From assembly GCF_037042905.1 (NCBI RefSeq), contig NC_087253.1:10397001-10461000 (forward strand): a stretch of DNA of 64,000 bases, in the 5' to 3' direction. The stretch is from Lytechinus pictus. Lineage: Eukaryota > Echinodermata > Echinoidea > Temnopleuroida > Toxopneustidae. Made by a program: the position numbers and the translations under genes. Positions within the stretch are counted from its first letter, which is position 1. Each line of letters starts with the position of its first letter. The notes below the pieces were generated by a model, which was not told where the DNA came from, ran no database searches, and was given only the letters and a program-made list of their open reading frames with translations. Positions 46,201 to 53,990 of the stretch are shown in pieces.

Positions 46201-46426
46201 CCGCCTCATCGACGGCTACGTCAAGAAAGTCCAGCACAAGAACAAGAAACCTGGCGACAAATTGGGCAAGCTAGGTGGAGGGTCCGCAGGAAAGACGACC
46301 TTCAAGTCATCCTCGAAAGGATCGAGCAAAAGCTCTAGCAAGAGCGGCAGCAAGACTACCAGGGAGCCGGCTAGCGCTTCCAAGCTGATCGAAAAAGGGA
46401 GAAGTCTTGGGCTGAAGTCGAAGTAA
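22109..46426 (+). CDS. PHRF1: PHRF1 orthologue: PHD and RING finger, SR-like, CTD-binding protein (gene span, 14 coding exons)
   Basis: Coding exons 22109-22262, 23063-23203, 23760-23852, 24915-25129, 27679-27819, 28574-28721, 29124-29281, 30018-30245, 33994-34211, 35453-35515, 37098-37243, 38747-42795, 45311-45439 and 46157-46426 all have AG/GT borders and compatible phases. Together they give 2050 codons plus stop. Order: acidic N-terminus; RING (residues 169-209); PHD (247-291); basic KRKTT-rich segment (351-426); [10 protein letters not shown] (482-491) and LDLLGSI (about 533), both conserved in vertebrate PHRF1; acidic tract (about 723-1066); aromatic patch (about 1194-1256); RS/RD/KE tract (about 1373-1533); YDPFNPT (about 1740); SRI-like domain (1919-2000). 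Known family: vertebrate PHRF1 is a nuclear E3 ligase that binds the phosphorylated RNA polymerase II CTD. The human protein is about 1650 residues; the excess here is mostly acidic and charged low-complexity sequence. A 5' untranslated exon upstream of 22098 is implied. Confidence 0.95.
23063..23203 (+). CDS. PHRF1: PHRF1 acidic N-terminal exon
   Basis: 47 codons in phase 1-1, from TTTTCTAG to G|GTTAGT. Includes [19 protein letters not shown], an acidic stretch typical of the region in front of the PHRF1 RING. Confidence 0.88.
23760..23852 (+). CDS. PHRF1: PHRF1 Glu/Asp-rich exon
   Basis: 31 codons in phase 1-1 from CCCTCAG to G|GTAAAT, almost all Glu, Asp and Gly after YVTDDGED. Phases join cleanly with both neighbours. 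Confidence 0.85.
24095..24225 (-). mobile_element. tRNA-derived SINE head (minus strand)
   Basis: The minus strand reads TGGCTCAGTGGTAGAGCGCC (A-box-like) and GTCGTGGGTTCAATCTCC (B-box-like) with about 30 bases between them, the layout of a tRNA-derived SINE promoter. It lies in a PHRF1 intron. No tRNA 3' end or body can be closed, so it is not called a tRNA gene. Confidence 0.65.
24389..25040 (+). repeat. Five-copy decayed tandem array of the intron/RING-exon boundary of PHRF1
   Basis: Units start just after (G)AAATAG|ATGAAGAGG-type junctions at 24389, 24530, 24669, 24795 and 24915 (spacing 141, 139, 126 and 120). Each unit carries the intron 3' end (AATCTCTTTGAAATAG) plus the acidic start of the exon. 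Copies 1-3 have in-frame stops and copy 3 has lost the AG. Copy 4 is open and in frame with copy 5, which is the working exon. Confidence 0.85.
24915..25129 (+). CDS. PHRF1: PHRF1 RING exon (first zinc ligands)
   Basis: Acceptor GATATAG, 72 codons in phase 1-0, donor AAG|GTGAGT. After an Asp/Glu run come [24 protein letters not shown] and SK. This gives RING ligands C169, C172, C187, H189, C192 and C195; the remaining ligand comes from the next exon (CPVDR). The [16 protein letters not shown] stretch is nearly the vertebrate PHRF1 sequence. An alternative acceptor at 24795 would add 40 residues in frame. Confidence 0.93.
25688..25835. mobile_element. MITE, GTTTCATA/TATGAAAC ends
   Basis: GGGTCCTGTTTCATAGAG at the left pairs with AGTTTTATGAAACCGGCTCC at the right, and TTATAACAA words are shared inside. 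A related copy lies at 38092-38240. Both are in PHRF1 introns. Confidence 0.6.
26041..27500 (-). mobile_element. CR1/L2-like LINE fragment, interrupted by a hAT-like element
   Basis: Minus-strand frames from 27497 down to 27010 and from 26541 down to 26240 encode RT C-terminal sequence ([36 protein letters not shown]; then [41 protein letters not shown]). A 3' tail follows, ending in TATATAGCGCC...ATTATTATT at 26041. Frameshifts show it is dead. The 468-bp element at 26542-27009 splits it. It lies in the PHRF1 intron between the two RING exons. Confidence 0.85.
26542..27009. mobile_element. hAT-like element with CAGAGATGCCAACC ends and 6-bp target duplication
   Basis: The 14-bp ends are perfectly inverted. 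Flanks are TAGCCA on both sides (26536-26541 and 27010-27015). It is inserted in a LINE, and the LINE sequence resumes on the other side (CTACTGGTAGCCAGTGCAG), giving an independent check of the boundaries. TACGG words follow the left end. Confidence 0.88.
27679..27819 (+). CDS. PHRF1: PHRF1 exon completing the RING
   Basis: 47 codons in phase 0-0, from TCTTCAG to GAG|GTATGG. Begins [19 protein letters not shown], where C206 completes the RING and D209 takes the last ligand position, as in the human CPVD. It ends with [10 protein letters not shown], giving the first PHD ligand, C247. Confidence 0.93.
28574..28721 (+). CDS. PHRF1: PHRF1 PHD finger exon
   Basis: 49 codons plus one base. [20 protein letters not shown] and [10 protein letters not shown], then EEWYCPNCA, give a complete C4-H-C3 PHD: C247, C250, C262, C265, H270, C273, C288, C291. 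The family uses this finger for histone H3 tail recognition. Confidence 0.95.
29124..29281 (+). CDS. PHRF1: PHRF1 basic exon after the PHD
   Basis: Phase 1-0, residues 298-350, from TGTGCAG to CAG|GTCAGA. Encodes [20 protein letters not shown], matching the Arg-rich RAIART segment that follows the PHD in vertebrates. Confidence 0.9.
29345..29650 (-). mobile_element. SINE-like repeat (minus strand)
   Basis: GTGTTTGAATTCCATTGCGG (minus strand) resembles a B box, and TACCGGGTACCTATTTAGCA, CTGGAATACTCCCC and related tail words are shared with the SINEs at 37330 and 58190. Intron of PHRF1. Confidence 0.5.
30018..30245 (+). CDS. PHRF1: PHRF1 Lys/Arg/Thr-repeat exon
   Basis: 76 codons in phase 0-0 from CAACAG to AAG|GTGAGG. 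Repeats of KRKTT make a strongly basic segment (residues 351-426), probably a nuclear localisation or nucleic-acid contact region, matching the KRKTRRRKK region of the vertebrate protein. Confidence 0.9.
30826..32482. mobile_element. hAT-like element (1657 bp), CAGGGACTCG ends, 6-bp target duplication
   Basis: Ends are CAGGGACTCGATTTTA and, inverted, CAGGGACTCGGTTTTA (15 of 16). Flanks are TTTTAC on both sides (30820-30825 and 32483-32488). The interior has a GCGCGC-rich segment near the left end, a (CA)n tract at about 31965-32020 and GGAGC/GCTCC blocks towards the right end. No transposase was recognised. Intron of PHRF1. Confidence 0.78.
32997..33356 (+). repeat. 72-bp tandem repeat, five copies, in a PHRF1 intron
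   Basis: Units begin GATGAGGATGGTTTATCAAA at 32997, 33069, 33141, 33213 and 33285, nearly identical. The period is exactly 72 and a multiple of three. The phrase [20 protein letters not shown] repeats, but most units carry a TGA or TAG at the junction, so it is not an extended protein. Confidence 0.92.
33994..34211 (+). CDS. PHRF1: PHRF1 exon with the IGxASLSL motif
   Basis: Phase 0-2, from GATTCAG to AAG|GTAGGT. Ends [19 protein letters not shown], corresponding to the vertebrate IGAASLSLFG...LDP block, a strong orthology mark outside the zinc-binding domains. Confidence 0.93.
34296..34700. repeat. Palindromic low-complexity array of CCATTTGGTCCAAT-type words (copy 1)
   Basis: About 400 bp of 15-18-bp variants (TTCGTC, TTGGTC, AACCAT) on one strand, followed by the same words inverted (GACCAAATGG, GACGAATTGG), so the whole block folds on itself. 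A second copy is at 53607-53945. Confidence 0.75.
35453..35515 (+). CDS. PHRF1: PHRF1 small exon
   Basis: Phase 2-2, 21 codons ([20 protein letters not shown]), with a long pyrimidine tract before the acceptor and AAG|GTAAGA after. Ser/Pro-rich linker. Confidence 0.88.
35888..36455. mobile_element. hAT-like element with 6-bp target duplication and a doubled right end
   Basis: The left end is CAGACCTGCCAACC. The outer right end is the inverse of CAGAGCTGCCAAG and is flanked by CCAATA on both sides (35882-35887 and 36456-36461). A second right end, the perfect inverse of the left (GGTTGGCAGGTCTG), lies at 36342-36355, suggesting nested or recombined copies. Confidence 0.75.
36600..37060 (-). 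mobile_element. CR1/L2-like LINE 3' fragment (minus strand)
   Basis: The minus frame encodes [20 protein letters not shown], then [28 protein letters not shown] and [10 protein letters not shown], the same C-terminal pattern as the LINE at 26041. A 3' tail follows with a TATAGTGC word near 36635. Intron of PHRF1. Confidence 0.8.
37098..37243 (+). CDS. PHRF1: PHRF1 exon with the DLLGSI motif
   Basis: Phase 2-1, residues 520-568. [15 protein letters not shown] and [16 protein letters not shown] match the vertebrate PDLLGSILSGQ ... VIIHRDGSLSAKR block. Confidence 0.94.
37330..37605 (-). mobile_element. tRNA-derived SINE (minus strand)
   Basis: The minus strand has GTTGTGGCTCAGTGGATAAA (A box) and TCCGGAATTCAAACCCC (B box), a body with ACCCAGGTGTAGTAAATGGG, and a 3' end containing GCGCTATATAAATGTTG. 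Intron of PHRF1. Confidence 0.8.
37625..37862. mobile_element. MITE with telomere-like interior (copy 1)
   Basis: The left part TTTGCTTCGGCTGCAGTTGC and right part GCAATTGTCGCAGGAGCAAA are partly complementary. The centre holds CCTAAACCTAACATAAAACC and ACAACCCTAACCCTAATC. A second copy at 53470-53990 has clearer ends. Confidence 0.6.
38092..38240. mobile_element. MITE, TTATAACAAGTTTTATGAAAC family
   Basis: Related to the element at 25688: ACAACTTGTTATAACAAAT at the left is mirrored by TTAATATAACAAGTTTTATG at the right. Intron of PHRF1. Confidence 0.6.
38747..42795 (+). CDS. PHRF1: PHRF1 giant exon: acidic tract, RS/RD tract, Lys-rich tract
   Basis: One exon of 1350 codons in phase 1-0, from ATGCAG to AGG|GTGAGT. 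Order: Ser/Thr/His-rich start; a Glu/Asp/Gly/Ala tract of about 340 residues (39210-40240) with long Glu runs; Lys/Arg [12 protein letters not shown]; an aromatic patch around YEEW and [18 protein letters not shown]-rich then RS/RD/RE dipeptides (41160-41640), as in SR-like splicing-linked proteins; KVKKVKK-rich stretch; YDPFNPT near 42250, equivalent to the vertebrate VYDPSDPT; a Ser/Pro-rich end. In mammals the same large single exon carries the SR-rich part. The acidic tract is much longer than in the human protein. Antisense open frames here are composition artefacts. Confidence 0.95.
42845..42925 (-). repeat. LINE/SINE 3'-tail remnant
   Basis: AATAATAATACTACACAG...TGTATAGCGCATATCAC is a short copy of the tail shared by the LINEs and SINEs here. 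Intron of PHRF1. Confidence 0.45.
43338..44450. mobile_element. Diverged foldback element hosting a nested MITE
   Basis: AGTCAGACTGCAGGTCCC (left, about 43356) is mirrored by GGGACCTGCGGTCTGACT (right, about 44420). Further inside, GAGCCCAAATGATTTTTATA...AAAGCTGGAT on the left matches the inverse of the right arm (GAGCCTCAATGATATCTCTA...AAAGCTGAAT). The arms are well diverged. The TTAA-flanked MITE at 43750 sits at the centre. Intron of PHRF1. Confidence 0.6.
43750..44035. mobile_element. MITE with perfect 22-bp inverted ends and TTAA target duplication
   Basis: TCGGGTCAAGATCACACTTT at the left is perfectly inverted at the right over 22 bp. TTAA flanks both sides (43746-43749 and 44036-44039), as for piggyBac- or Kolobok-type insertion. 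286 bp, no coding capacity. Confidence 0.88.
44884..45105 (+). mobile_element. tRNA-derived SINE (plus strand)
   Basis: GGCGCGATAGCTCAGTCGG (A box) and ATCCGGGTTTGATTCACAC (B box) lie about 35 bases apart. A body and CAATCAATCAATCAAA tail follow. The tRNA acceptor stem pairs only partly, so it is a SINE head and not a tRNA gene. Intron of PHRF1. Confidence 0.82.
45311..45439 (+). CDS. PHRF1: PHRF1 SRI-like domain, first exon
   Basis: 43 codons in phase 0-0 (residues 1919-1961). [20 protein letters not shown], then PHYQRK and [12 protein letters not shown], is almost residue for residue the C-terminal domain of human PHRF1, which binds the phosphorylated RNA polymerase II CTD. Confidence 0.95.
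45477..45785. repeat. (GAT/GAC)n-rich simple repeat inside the SRI intron
   Basis: About 300 bp of ATGATG/GATGATGAC repeats. If the intron were retained, the frame would stay open into an Asp/Glu tract and stop at 45872-45874. Confidence 0.85.
46157..46426 (+). CDS. PHRF1: PHRF1 terminal coding exon
   Basis: 89 codons plus [23 protein letters not shown] completes the SRI-like domain (human: ICHSKSGEINPVKV). A Gly/Ser/Lys-rich tail of about 55 residues ends GRSLGLKSK, longer than in human. The stop region is tandemly duplicated downstream. Confidence 0.95.
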   Translation, partial: VCHSKTGEINPVKIRRLIDGYVKKVQHKNKKPGDKLGKLGGGSAGKTTFKSSSKGSSKSSSKSGSKTTREPASASKLIEKGRSLGLKSK

Positions 46427-46640
46427 AAAAACAGTTTTACAAATTCACAATAGTGGTGGTAAACCTATCGGCCAGTTGCTTTGAGGATGATCGAAAAAAA
46501 GGGAGAAGTCCTGAGTTCAAGTCAAAGTAAAAAAACAGATTTACTAATTCACAAAAAGACTATCGGTCAATGCTTTGAGAGGATAATTAAGAAGGGAAGA
46601 GGCTTTGGATTCTAGTCATAGTAAAAAGGTATTCATAATT
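46388..46640 (+). repeat. Three-copy tandem duplication of the PHRF1 stop-codon region
   Basis: GATCGAAAAAGGGAGAAGTC...GTAAAAAAACAG at 46388 recurs at about 46482 and, more decayed, at about 46582 (spacing about 95-100). The first unit holds the real stop; the others lie in the 3' UTR. Confidence 0.8.
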
Positions 46641-49600
46641 ATAAAATTGCCAAGTACTTTTACCGTCAACTTGTGATACCGGTCCCTATTCAGCTTGACC
46701 TGGTATTTTTCATCGTCCTATCAGCTATATGTAAATCGAAAAGCATTTAATTCGAAATTTGGGTGGATGACCTTTCCTTTTTTACTGTCATAACGAAAAA
46801 CTTCCATTTGAGAACACTATACCCCAGTTCCATTCTCATCAATTCTCTTCTCCAAGTACGACAAACCCTAACTGCGCAAGCAATTTAAGTATCAAAACAC
46901 CTGTTTCTTGACGTCGGTCCGAAGATAACACAACAGCCCGGCATATACAGTCACAGCAGGGGGCCACACACGATGGGATGCATGCGCAGCGCTGAGCTCG
47001 GTTTCTGCAAAACATGCCGTCATTTTTATTCGCTTACTTTCCTTATTTCGAGGTCGATTTTCTTTGTTCGAAATTGAAAATTGGTTTAACATTGGATTAC
47101 TGAATACAATATGCCTTTGAAAACGTGATTAAATATCGAATACAATAATTTCATTCCGACGGTCCTACTACAGGCAGAGAAGTCTTACGTAATAGCACAG
47201 CTGTTGTTTATCTTTTGGTCCTTTGCTCAACGCTCATATACTGGCCTGTGGAGGTGAAATTGAGACAGCGGGGATTACCCCTGGATTACCTGGCCAAGCG
47301 TGGTTGATAAGGGCTTGGAAATGATATTTGGGAGATCCAAATGAAAAATGGGGTATAACACCGCAGTTTGCAATCTGAACTGCGGTCTTTCTCCAAACGG
47401 GGGTTTGACGTAATGTTCCGTCAACATTAAGGGGGGTCTTTTCGTAAAAGACGTACAATCATTTTAACTTTGCAGTCGAGGTAACTACCATGGTTATGGG
47501 GATCAACAGCCGATCGCATTACCATAATGGGAAAGCTACCACCTTGTTTTTGTATATTTCCTTCCTCCGGTCTTCAGAGATCGGCGGCAAGCCGCAGAGT
47601 TCAGGTCCTTTCTAGATGATGCTGTCGACATAGGTGGATTTTTAATCTCAAGTATTTTTTAAACAGGCCCCTGTTCATTTGGACCTATTTCTGACATCTT
47701 GCCATGTGGACCAGTGAAATGAAACCCTGACTTGTTACATTTTGTCATTGAGAGCACTTTATATTGATCAACGGCTATTGTAATGCTGCCTTGGGAGACA
47801 ATGTTAAAGGTAAAAGAAAGTAGTTGCAGCAAACAATTATTTCATGAGGAAGTCTTTTAAATCAAGGTTAAATGCCACTATATTATCATAGACCTAGTTC
47901 TGGTACATTGAAATGAACTTATATTTGTGAAATCATGAAATCTTAGCTGAAAACCAAACATTCTGATGATCACTAACACTAAAAGGCATATGTGGGACAG
48001 TGTATTAATATTTTTTTGAAAAATACCTGACATTTTATAGCATTCTGTGTTTATTTTGCTCATTTCTCAGCAATTACTCATTTTTTTCTGAGTCATTTGG
48101 TACATATTTTTACATACAAACACTTGGATGGTCATTTTATTAGATTGAACTCATTTTGAGATCGTAACCACAACTGGTATTTATCTTTAATCATGAATGG
48201 AAAACATGGGCCCTGTTTCACAAAAAAAAAATCATATTCAGAAAAATGCTAGAAAACCATGGCAAGATTTACTAGTATCAAATCAAATACTTTGATTTCA
48301 GAGGTTTGTAAAAGAATTGGAAATTAGTGATTGATAACCAGGGTCCCGTAACGCAAAGGTTAGCGATTAATCATACGCTTGATTTTCATGAATAATTGTA
48401 CATTATAGTCAATGCAATCAATCACAAAAATAAGTTCTACGATGATTGCTAAGCTTTGTGCAAAAGGGACGATAACTGCCATGGCTTACTGCAAGTGCTC
48501 TGTTGATCGCGAATGATATGTCATCAATGATATACATAGCAAAGTAATATATCCATAGTGCGATTAACCAACCAAGATTGTCTTTAAATAAGAAAAGAAT
48601 GTAGGTTTGGGTTTTGATATACAGTACATTAAGAGTTATCACAGTGGTACCAGCTATTCGGATTGTAGAGGAAAAAATCTGATTTTAGCCAATTTGGTGG
48701 GCTTGTCTTGATCTAAAATTACTATTTTGCTTTAAGATTTGGACTAAATTACTGTGGTCAAGATGAAGCTAGAGTTATAATGAGAAGATAATGATGATAA
48801 TAGGTGTGTCTTTGAGTACATTAAATCTAGATAAGCATGCTGTATCAATGCTTTAATAATCTAATTTGGGAGGTTTTGTTTGCCCTTTCTAATTTTCCTG
48901 TTTGTGCTGTAATATGAAAATGGCCTTTTGCTGAAAAGATATCAATATATACGGCCTGTCATGCCTTTGTGTAACACCATATACTACAATAGCACTTTCA
49001 GTGGAGTGTAGGCCTCCAGACTCACACCTTATGACTGGTCCACGATCCGATTTTGGAACAATCGCATTTTGCTCATTTTCTGAAAATGCAACTGAAAAGT
49101 CTCTTTTTATTTTGAGGTTCAAATTAACTGTAAGAATACTAATATAACACTTTTGGATGATTGCAAGCCTTTATTTTGGAGTAAAGGTCAAATTAGTTTC
49201 AAATCGTAGCCAATCGTACGATTGCTATGACGTCTTTATGACTAGATATCCAATTCACTTTTATTCATGTAAGGATGATAGCAAGCCATAGTCACAGATT
49301 TGAACATAGGTATTTGTAAGATGATTTATAACATTACACCATAAGATATTCTATGCCTCAATATTAGTATCAAATTCTACTGCGGTTTTATTCCCAAATC
49401 GAGTTGCAGACCAATCATAAGTTGTGCAGTAGCCTTTAACCATCCAAGATTTGTAATCCTGGTTAGAAAGAAAAGACAGACTCACTTTTTTTAATTTCAA
49501 ATACCCAGTAACTAATCTTTCAGATACACATTTGGTTCATGTATTGATGGACATAATGATGATGTAAAATCAAAATAGAAATCAAAACTTGTGTTAGAAA

Positions 49601-50970
49601 TAGAATAGCTACGCATATGATCAAAGCTTTATGAAATAGACTTCAGTGTTCATGTGTAGCTTTTATTTTGCATGTTTTTATTCATTTTTTTCTCTGCTGA
49701 ATATTTGAATTAAGGCTAGGTGATTAAAAATGATGCGCTCGACAGAAAGATACTTTTATAACTAATTATGTCTCTTTTAGGAAACTTGATACAAGATATG
49801 CCTCTAAATTAAATATTTTATAAATTTTTGTTGTAGTAAAATGCTATGGAATTATCGAGGCATGTAGATAAATATGAAATTGCTTTTAAAGTTCGTTTAC
49901 CAATAATGGATCAGTAAATTGTCTTTTCATAATTCAAAATTAATTATTACTGTAACTGAAAGTGAATGGACGTTGTGTTTTGGTCTGAAGGAAACATACT
50001 AAAGTGGAATCATGTCAACTTACACAAAAAAAAGAAAAGAAGTAAGTGAAGATTTGAATACGTGTACAAGTGGAGCCTTGTGGCCCAGTGGATTTGTCTC
50101 TGGACTTTAGAACGGAGGATTTAGTGTTCAAATCCCATCCACTGTAATTTCAGCAAGAAATTAATTAAAATACATTTAGTGCTGCACTTAACCAAGACAG
50201 GATTGTATTCCCTGAAATGCTTACAGTGTGCTGTTAAAGGTTTTTATTTTAATATTCAAAGTTGGTTCTCATGATCAAGATATGGACTTTTTAGTTTTGT
50301 TCAGGTAGGTAAAGCAGTGTATTAGACAGTAATTAAATGTAATTGTTTGAACACTTATAAACGTTTTTTTTTTCTGGTATGCATGACATAAATGTTCCAT
50401 TGAAGAGAAGCTTATCTTTTTTTTTGGATTTTTAATTAATAATCTGGAAAAATACATGTAACTTCAAATTGTAGTCTGGTCCAATGACTTGTGTTGGAGA
50501 AGCCTAAATGTGTATCTTTCTTTCATTTATTTTTTATTTTTTCAAAGCAAAACAATGTACGAAGGCAAATAATCAGTCACTAAAATCTTTGAATTGGCAA
50601 TGCGATGGTACATCAAATCCTTAATTTGGCAATGTGATGGGAATGTGTTGATTTCTGTTTTTTTTTTCTGGTAAATGTCTAACTTCTAAACCAATCTGTA
50701 TATAGTTCTGATTCATGAATAATAATAATAAATGATAATAATACATGTGGTTTATAAAATCCACTCTGTAAAGTATTCAAGGCGCATAAAGAAATTAAGA
50801 TGTGAAAGTTTTAAGAACATTTCTGAAAGACATTTTGATGTCTTCAGGAAAGTTCAGGATACCTAACAAACTAAGATACAATGGTAGGGAAATTACTAAT
50901 GTAATTTTGAAAATGAAAATAACTGATTAAATAAAGCATGAATAATTGATGTAATGAATTTATGTGGTTT
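46641..50970. other. PHRF1 3' flank and intergenic sequence
   Basis: Mostly AT-rich with no gene recognised. It includes a small hairpin near 47362-47386 (CCGCAGTTTGC...GAACTGCGG), a diverged CAGGGTCCCGTAACGCAAAG MITE at about 48341-48480, and a SINE listed separately. No convincing poly(A) signal could be tied to PHRF1. Confidence 0.4.
50068..50245 (+). mobile_element. tRNA-derived SINE (plus strand)
   Basis: CTTGTGGCCCAGTGGATTTG (A box) and AGTGTTCAAATCCCATCC (B box), then a body with GCAAGAAATTAATTAAAATA and CTGCACTTAACCAAGACAGG, similar to the inverse of the SINEs at 37330 and 58190. Confidence 0.78.
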
Positions 50971-50982
50971 AGAAATAGTTAA

Positions 50983-51566
50983 AGGAGAATGAAACTCTTG
51001 GAACAAGTTAGCTTTTGTGAAAGCAGAAAAATTAAAGAATAAGATCAACAAAAGTTTGAGTAAAATAGGACTAGCAATAAAAGAGTTATGAGCATTTGAA
51101 TGTCGAGATCACTAATGCTATGGAGATCCTCCCATTGGCAATGCGACCAAGATCTATGATGTCACAGATGAACAACTCTCCCCTTTTGGACACTGAAAAT
51201 ATACCCCAAAACATCTCTTTTTGCTCATTCTAATCATATGACAAACGATTCATCAATGATATGATGTTGTGAAACCTCTGTACTTGTCCTCTCATAAAGA
51301 GAACACCTCACCTTGTGATAGACTCTATAAAAGTGAGAATGTAAGTGAAATAAGTACTAAAGTAATGAGGGAGTTGTACGTGTGTGACATCACAGATCTT
51401 GGTCGCATTGCCAATGGGAGGATCTACATGGCATTAGTGATCTCAATATTCAAATGCTCATAACTTTCTTATTATTCATTCAATCTTCCTCAAACTTTCA
51501 ACAATATGTTTCTTTGATTTTTCTCTTTTATATGGATTCAGCTGATTGCAAGGGTTTCATTCTCCT
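50983..51566. mobile_element. Palindromic MITE with AGGAGAATGAAAC ends and TTAA target duplication
   Basis: TTAA flanks at 50979-50982 and 51567-51570. AGGAGAATGAAAC is perfectly inverted at the right end. Long inner arms also pair: ATTGGCAATGCGACCAAGAT near 51134 with its inverse near 51395. 584 bp without coding capacity. Confidence 0.85.
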
Positions 51567-52308
51567 TTAAGAGAAACCTTGTGGGAATGAGCATTATCTG
51601 CTGTCCTTTGGTTAGGATGTAAAATAGGCTTGAGTTAGCAGCAAGATGTTACCAAAATATTTGTGTTCTATATATATTATTCTATTGCCAATTTCATAGT
51701 CTTCATTCAGCATTAGAAAGTTTTAGATGTATACCAGATTGTGATTGTACATAGGGTATAAGCTATTCTAATAACTGCTCACTGCTTAACATGAGGCTAT
51801 TACCTTGTATGGTCTGTGATGTATTTTGTCTAATATTGTTTGCATTTTATCATAGGACTGAAATTGATATTTATGTACAATTGGAATGTAATATGTTAGT
51901 TTTAGTTGGTGGTTGCAAAGACTCAGCCGCCCGATTTATTCTGTAGGGGATTCTAAAGCCCTTTGTTGCCATTATATGTTTAGTCCTCCCAAGAAGGGAA
52001 AATGTCGAGCACGGCATTTGGAATATTTAATGACAACAGTTGTATGTTACAATGTAGAATTATGTATGCACATTTGTGAATTAATCATTTAATTAATATA
52101 CCCTTCCCTGTAAGTCTGTGTTTTATTTTGTTCTTCTTTGAAGTAGTAAAATAACACTGTAATCTTAAACAGCGACGGCCTTGTGTATGTTATGAGGTGC
52201 AGATGACCATTCGTTGGTGACCACTGGGGATTTGGGGGGACCATCTATATAAATCATGGAATTTGTTGATGCAGCACGTACAGTACAATATTTTCATCCC
52301 TGTAAAGG

Positions 52309-52740
52309 CAATGAATGTGAGTGAAAGAGAGACAGATAGAGAGGGAGAGAAAAAAAAGATGGGGGACTGACAGAGAGATAAGCGATTGATGAAGAAGAAA
52401 TACTACAGGAAAGAGAGAGGAAGGAATGAAGGAGAGATGAGGAATCAGAAAAAAAAATAAAAGGGAGACAAATTGGCAGATGAGAGTGTGTGAGAGAGAG
52501 AGAAAGATGGGAGATGGAATGGATTGCAATGAAAGTGAGTGAAAGAGAGAGAGATAAAAAGATGGGGGACTGACAGAGAGATAAGCGATTGATGAAGAAG
52601 AAATACCGCAGGAGAAAGAGAGGAAGGAATGAAGGAGGAGAGAGGAAGAAATGAAGGAGAGAGGAGGAATCGGAAAAAAATAAAAGGGAGACGAATCGGC
52701 AGATTAGTCAGTGTGTGTGAGAGAAAGACGTGAGATGGTG
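52309..52740. repeat. Purine-rich (GAGA) block, tandem duplication of about 218 bp
   Basis: GCAATGAATGTGAGTGAAAG at 52309 and GCAATGAAAGTGAGTGAAAG at 52527 start two copies sharing GATGGGGGACTGACAGAGAG and ATAAGCGATTGATGAAGAAG. Antisense open frames rich in Ser, Leu and Phe are artefacts. Confidence 0.85.
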
Positions 52741-53261
52741 TATGGAATAGATTGGAGTAATACAAGAATTTGATACAAGTTTGATGAAAAAAAAAGAAGT
52801 TACAAGCACTTTTAGAAGTTTGTTTTCCAAATCAGCGAATGAGGCTTTGTTCAAATAAATGGGGCAATGATCAATAATGATACATTTTTGCCCAGTCTTA
52901 TGCATTTCATGAAATATTTTTATGCTTTTATATGCTCATTTATGGGAGATAAAATAGTTCGGATTTCATATATATATTACCCCCCCCCCAGATAAATATA
53001 TTGTTTTCAGAGATGTGGACATGACTACATTGCAAAAATGCAAGCATACCAGTACATGGAAAGAAAAATTAATTTTCTTATCTCTTTCTATCTGCCACTT
53101 CCACTAATTTCCTATTTCCTTCTACTTTGTTCGTTCTCTCTTCTGCTACTCTTATTTTGTCTCTCTTTCTCTTTTCTCATATTTCACTCCCTCTTTGTCT
53201 GCCATTTATCTCTTTACTTCTCACTCCTTCCACGTGAATCTTTCTTTATCTGACACCAGGG

Positions 53262-53400
53262 GTAAGAGCGATTTTAAGAATGACTGGTGATCCTTTCTTG
53301 TGGTGAATGATATTCATCATTGAATGTTTATTGGTGATTAATTAGCAGGTAAAAAAGGTTCACCAGCCGTTCTAAACTTACGAAAAGCTTTAAGAAACAC
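53262..53400. mobile_element. Hairpin MITE, relative of 21891-22039
   Basis: TAAGAGCGATTTTAAGAATG then ACTGGTGATCC is mirrored by GGTTCACCAGCCGTTCTAAA then CTTACGAAAAGCTTTAAGAA. Confidence 0.65.
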
Positions 53401-53469
53401 CCACCAGGCATTTTTTTCTCATCTCTCGAAATACCTCCTTTCATTTCATTCTCTCCTTATATCCCATGG

Positions 53470-53990
53470 GGTTCAAAGACATTTGCTACGGCGACAATTG
53501 CTCTGCATTCCACACACAAATTTCAACCCTGGGTTTAACACTATACCGTACCCTAAACCTAACATAAACCCTTTTGCAACCCTAACCCTCCGTGGTTAGT
53601 TCACAATTGTCAATTCGTATATTGCTAACTCGTCCACTCATGACAGTCTCATGCCATTACGTCCATCAACATTTCATCTAACAGCCATTTGGTCCAATCA
53701 TCACTTCGTCTAATCACCAGTTCGTCTATGACCATTTCGTCTCATAACCAGTTGGTCTAATAGCCATTTTACTTTCATTACCAAGTGGAATATGGACAGA
53801 CTAAATGGCTTTTGGACCAACTTGTGAGTGGATGAAATGGCAATAAGACCATGTGGATAGTGAACGAACGAATGGTAGACCAAATGATAGTAGACGAGTT
53901 TGTATTTGGAATATTTGACATTAGACCAATTGAAAATAAACCACCCCTCATCTTTGACGAAATAAAGCCCAGACCAATTATCGCAGGAGC
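53470..53990. mobile_element. Telomere-like MITE (copy 2) split by a palindromic array
   Basis: ACATTTGCTACGGCGACAAT (53478) and its near inverse ATTATCGCAGGAGCAAATGT (ending about 53996) form the ends. The interior CCTAAACCTAACATAAACCC and GCAACCCTAACCCTCC matches 37625-37862. The array at 53607-53945 interrupts it. Confidence 0.65.
53607..53945. repeat. Palindromic low-complexity array (copy 2)
   Basis: The same word family and inverted arrangement as 34296-34700 (CCATTTGGTCCAATC, AATGGTAGACCAAATG). Inserted in or next to the telomere-like MITE. Confidence 0.75.

Noticed and set aside
52254..52765. Ser/Leu/Phe-rich minus-strand frames
   Set aside because: Translation of a purine-rich tandem duplication; no start context or homology.
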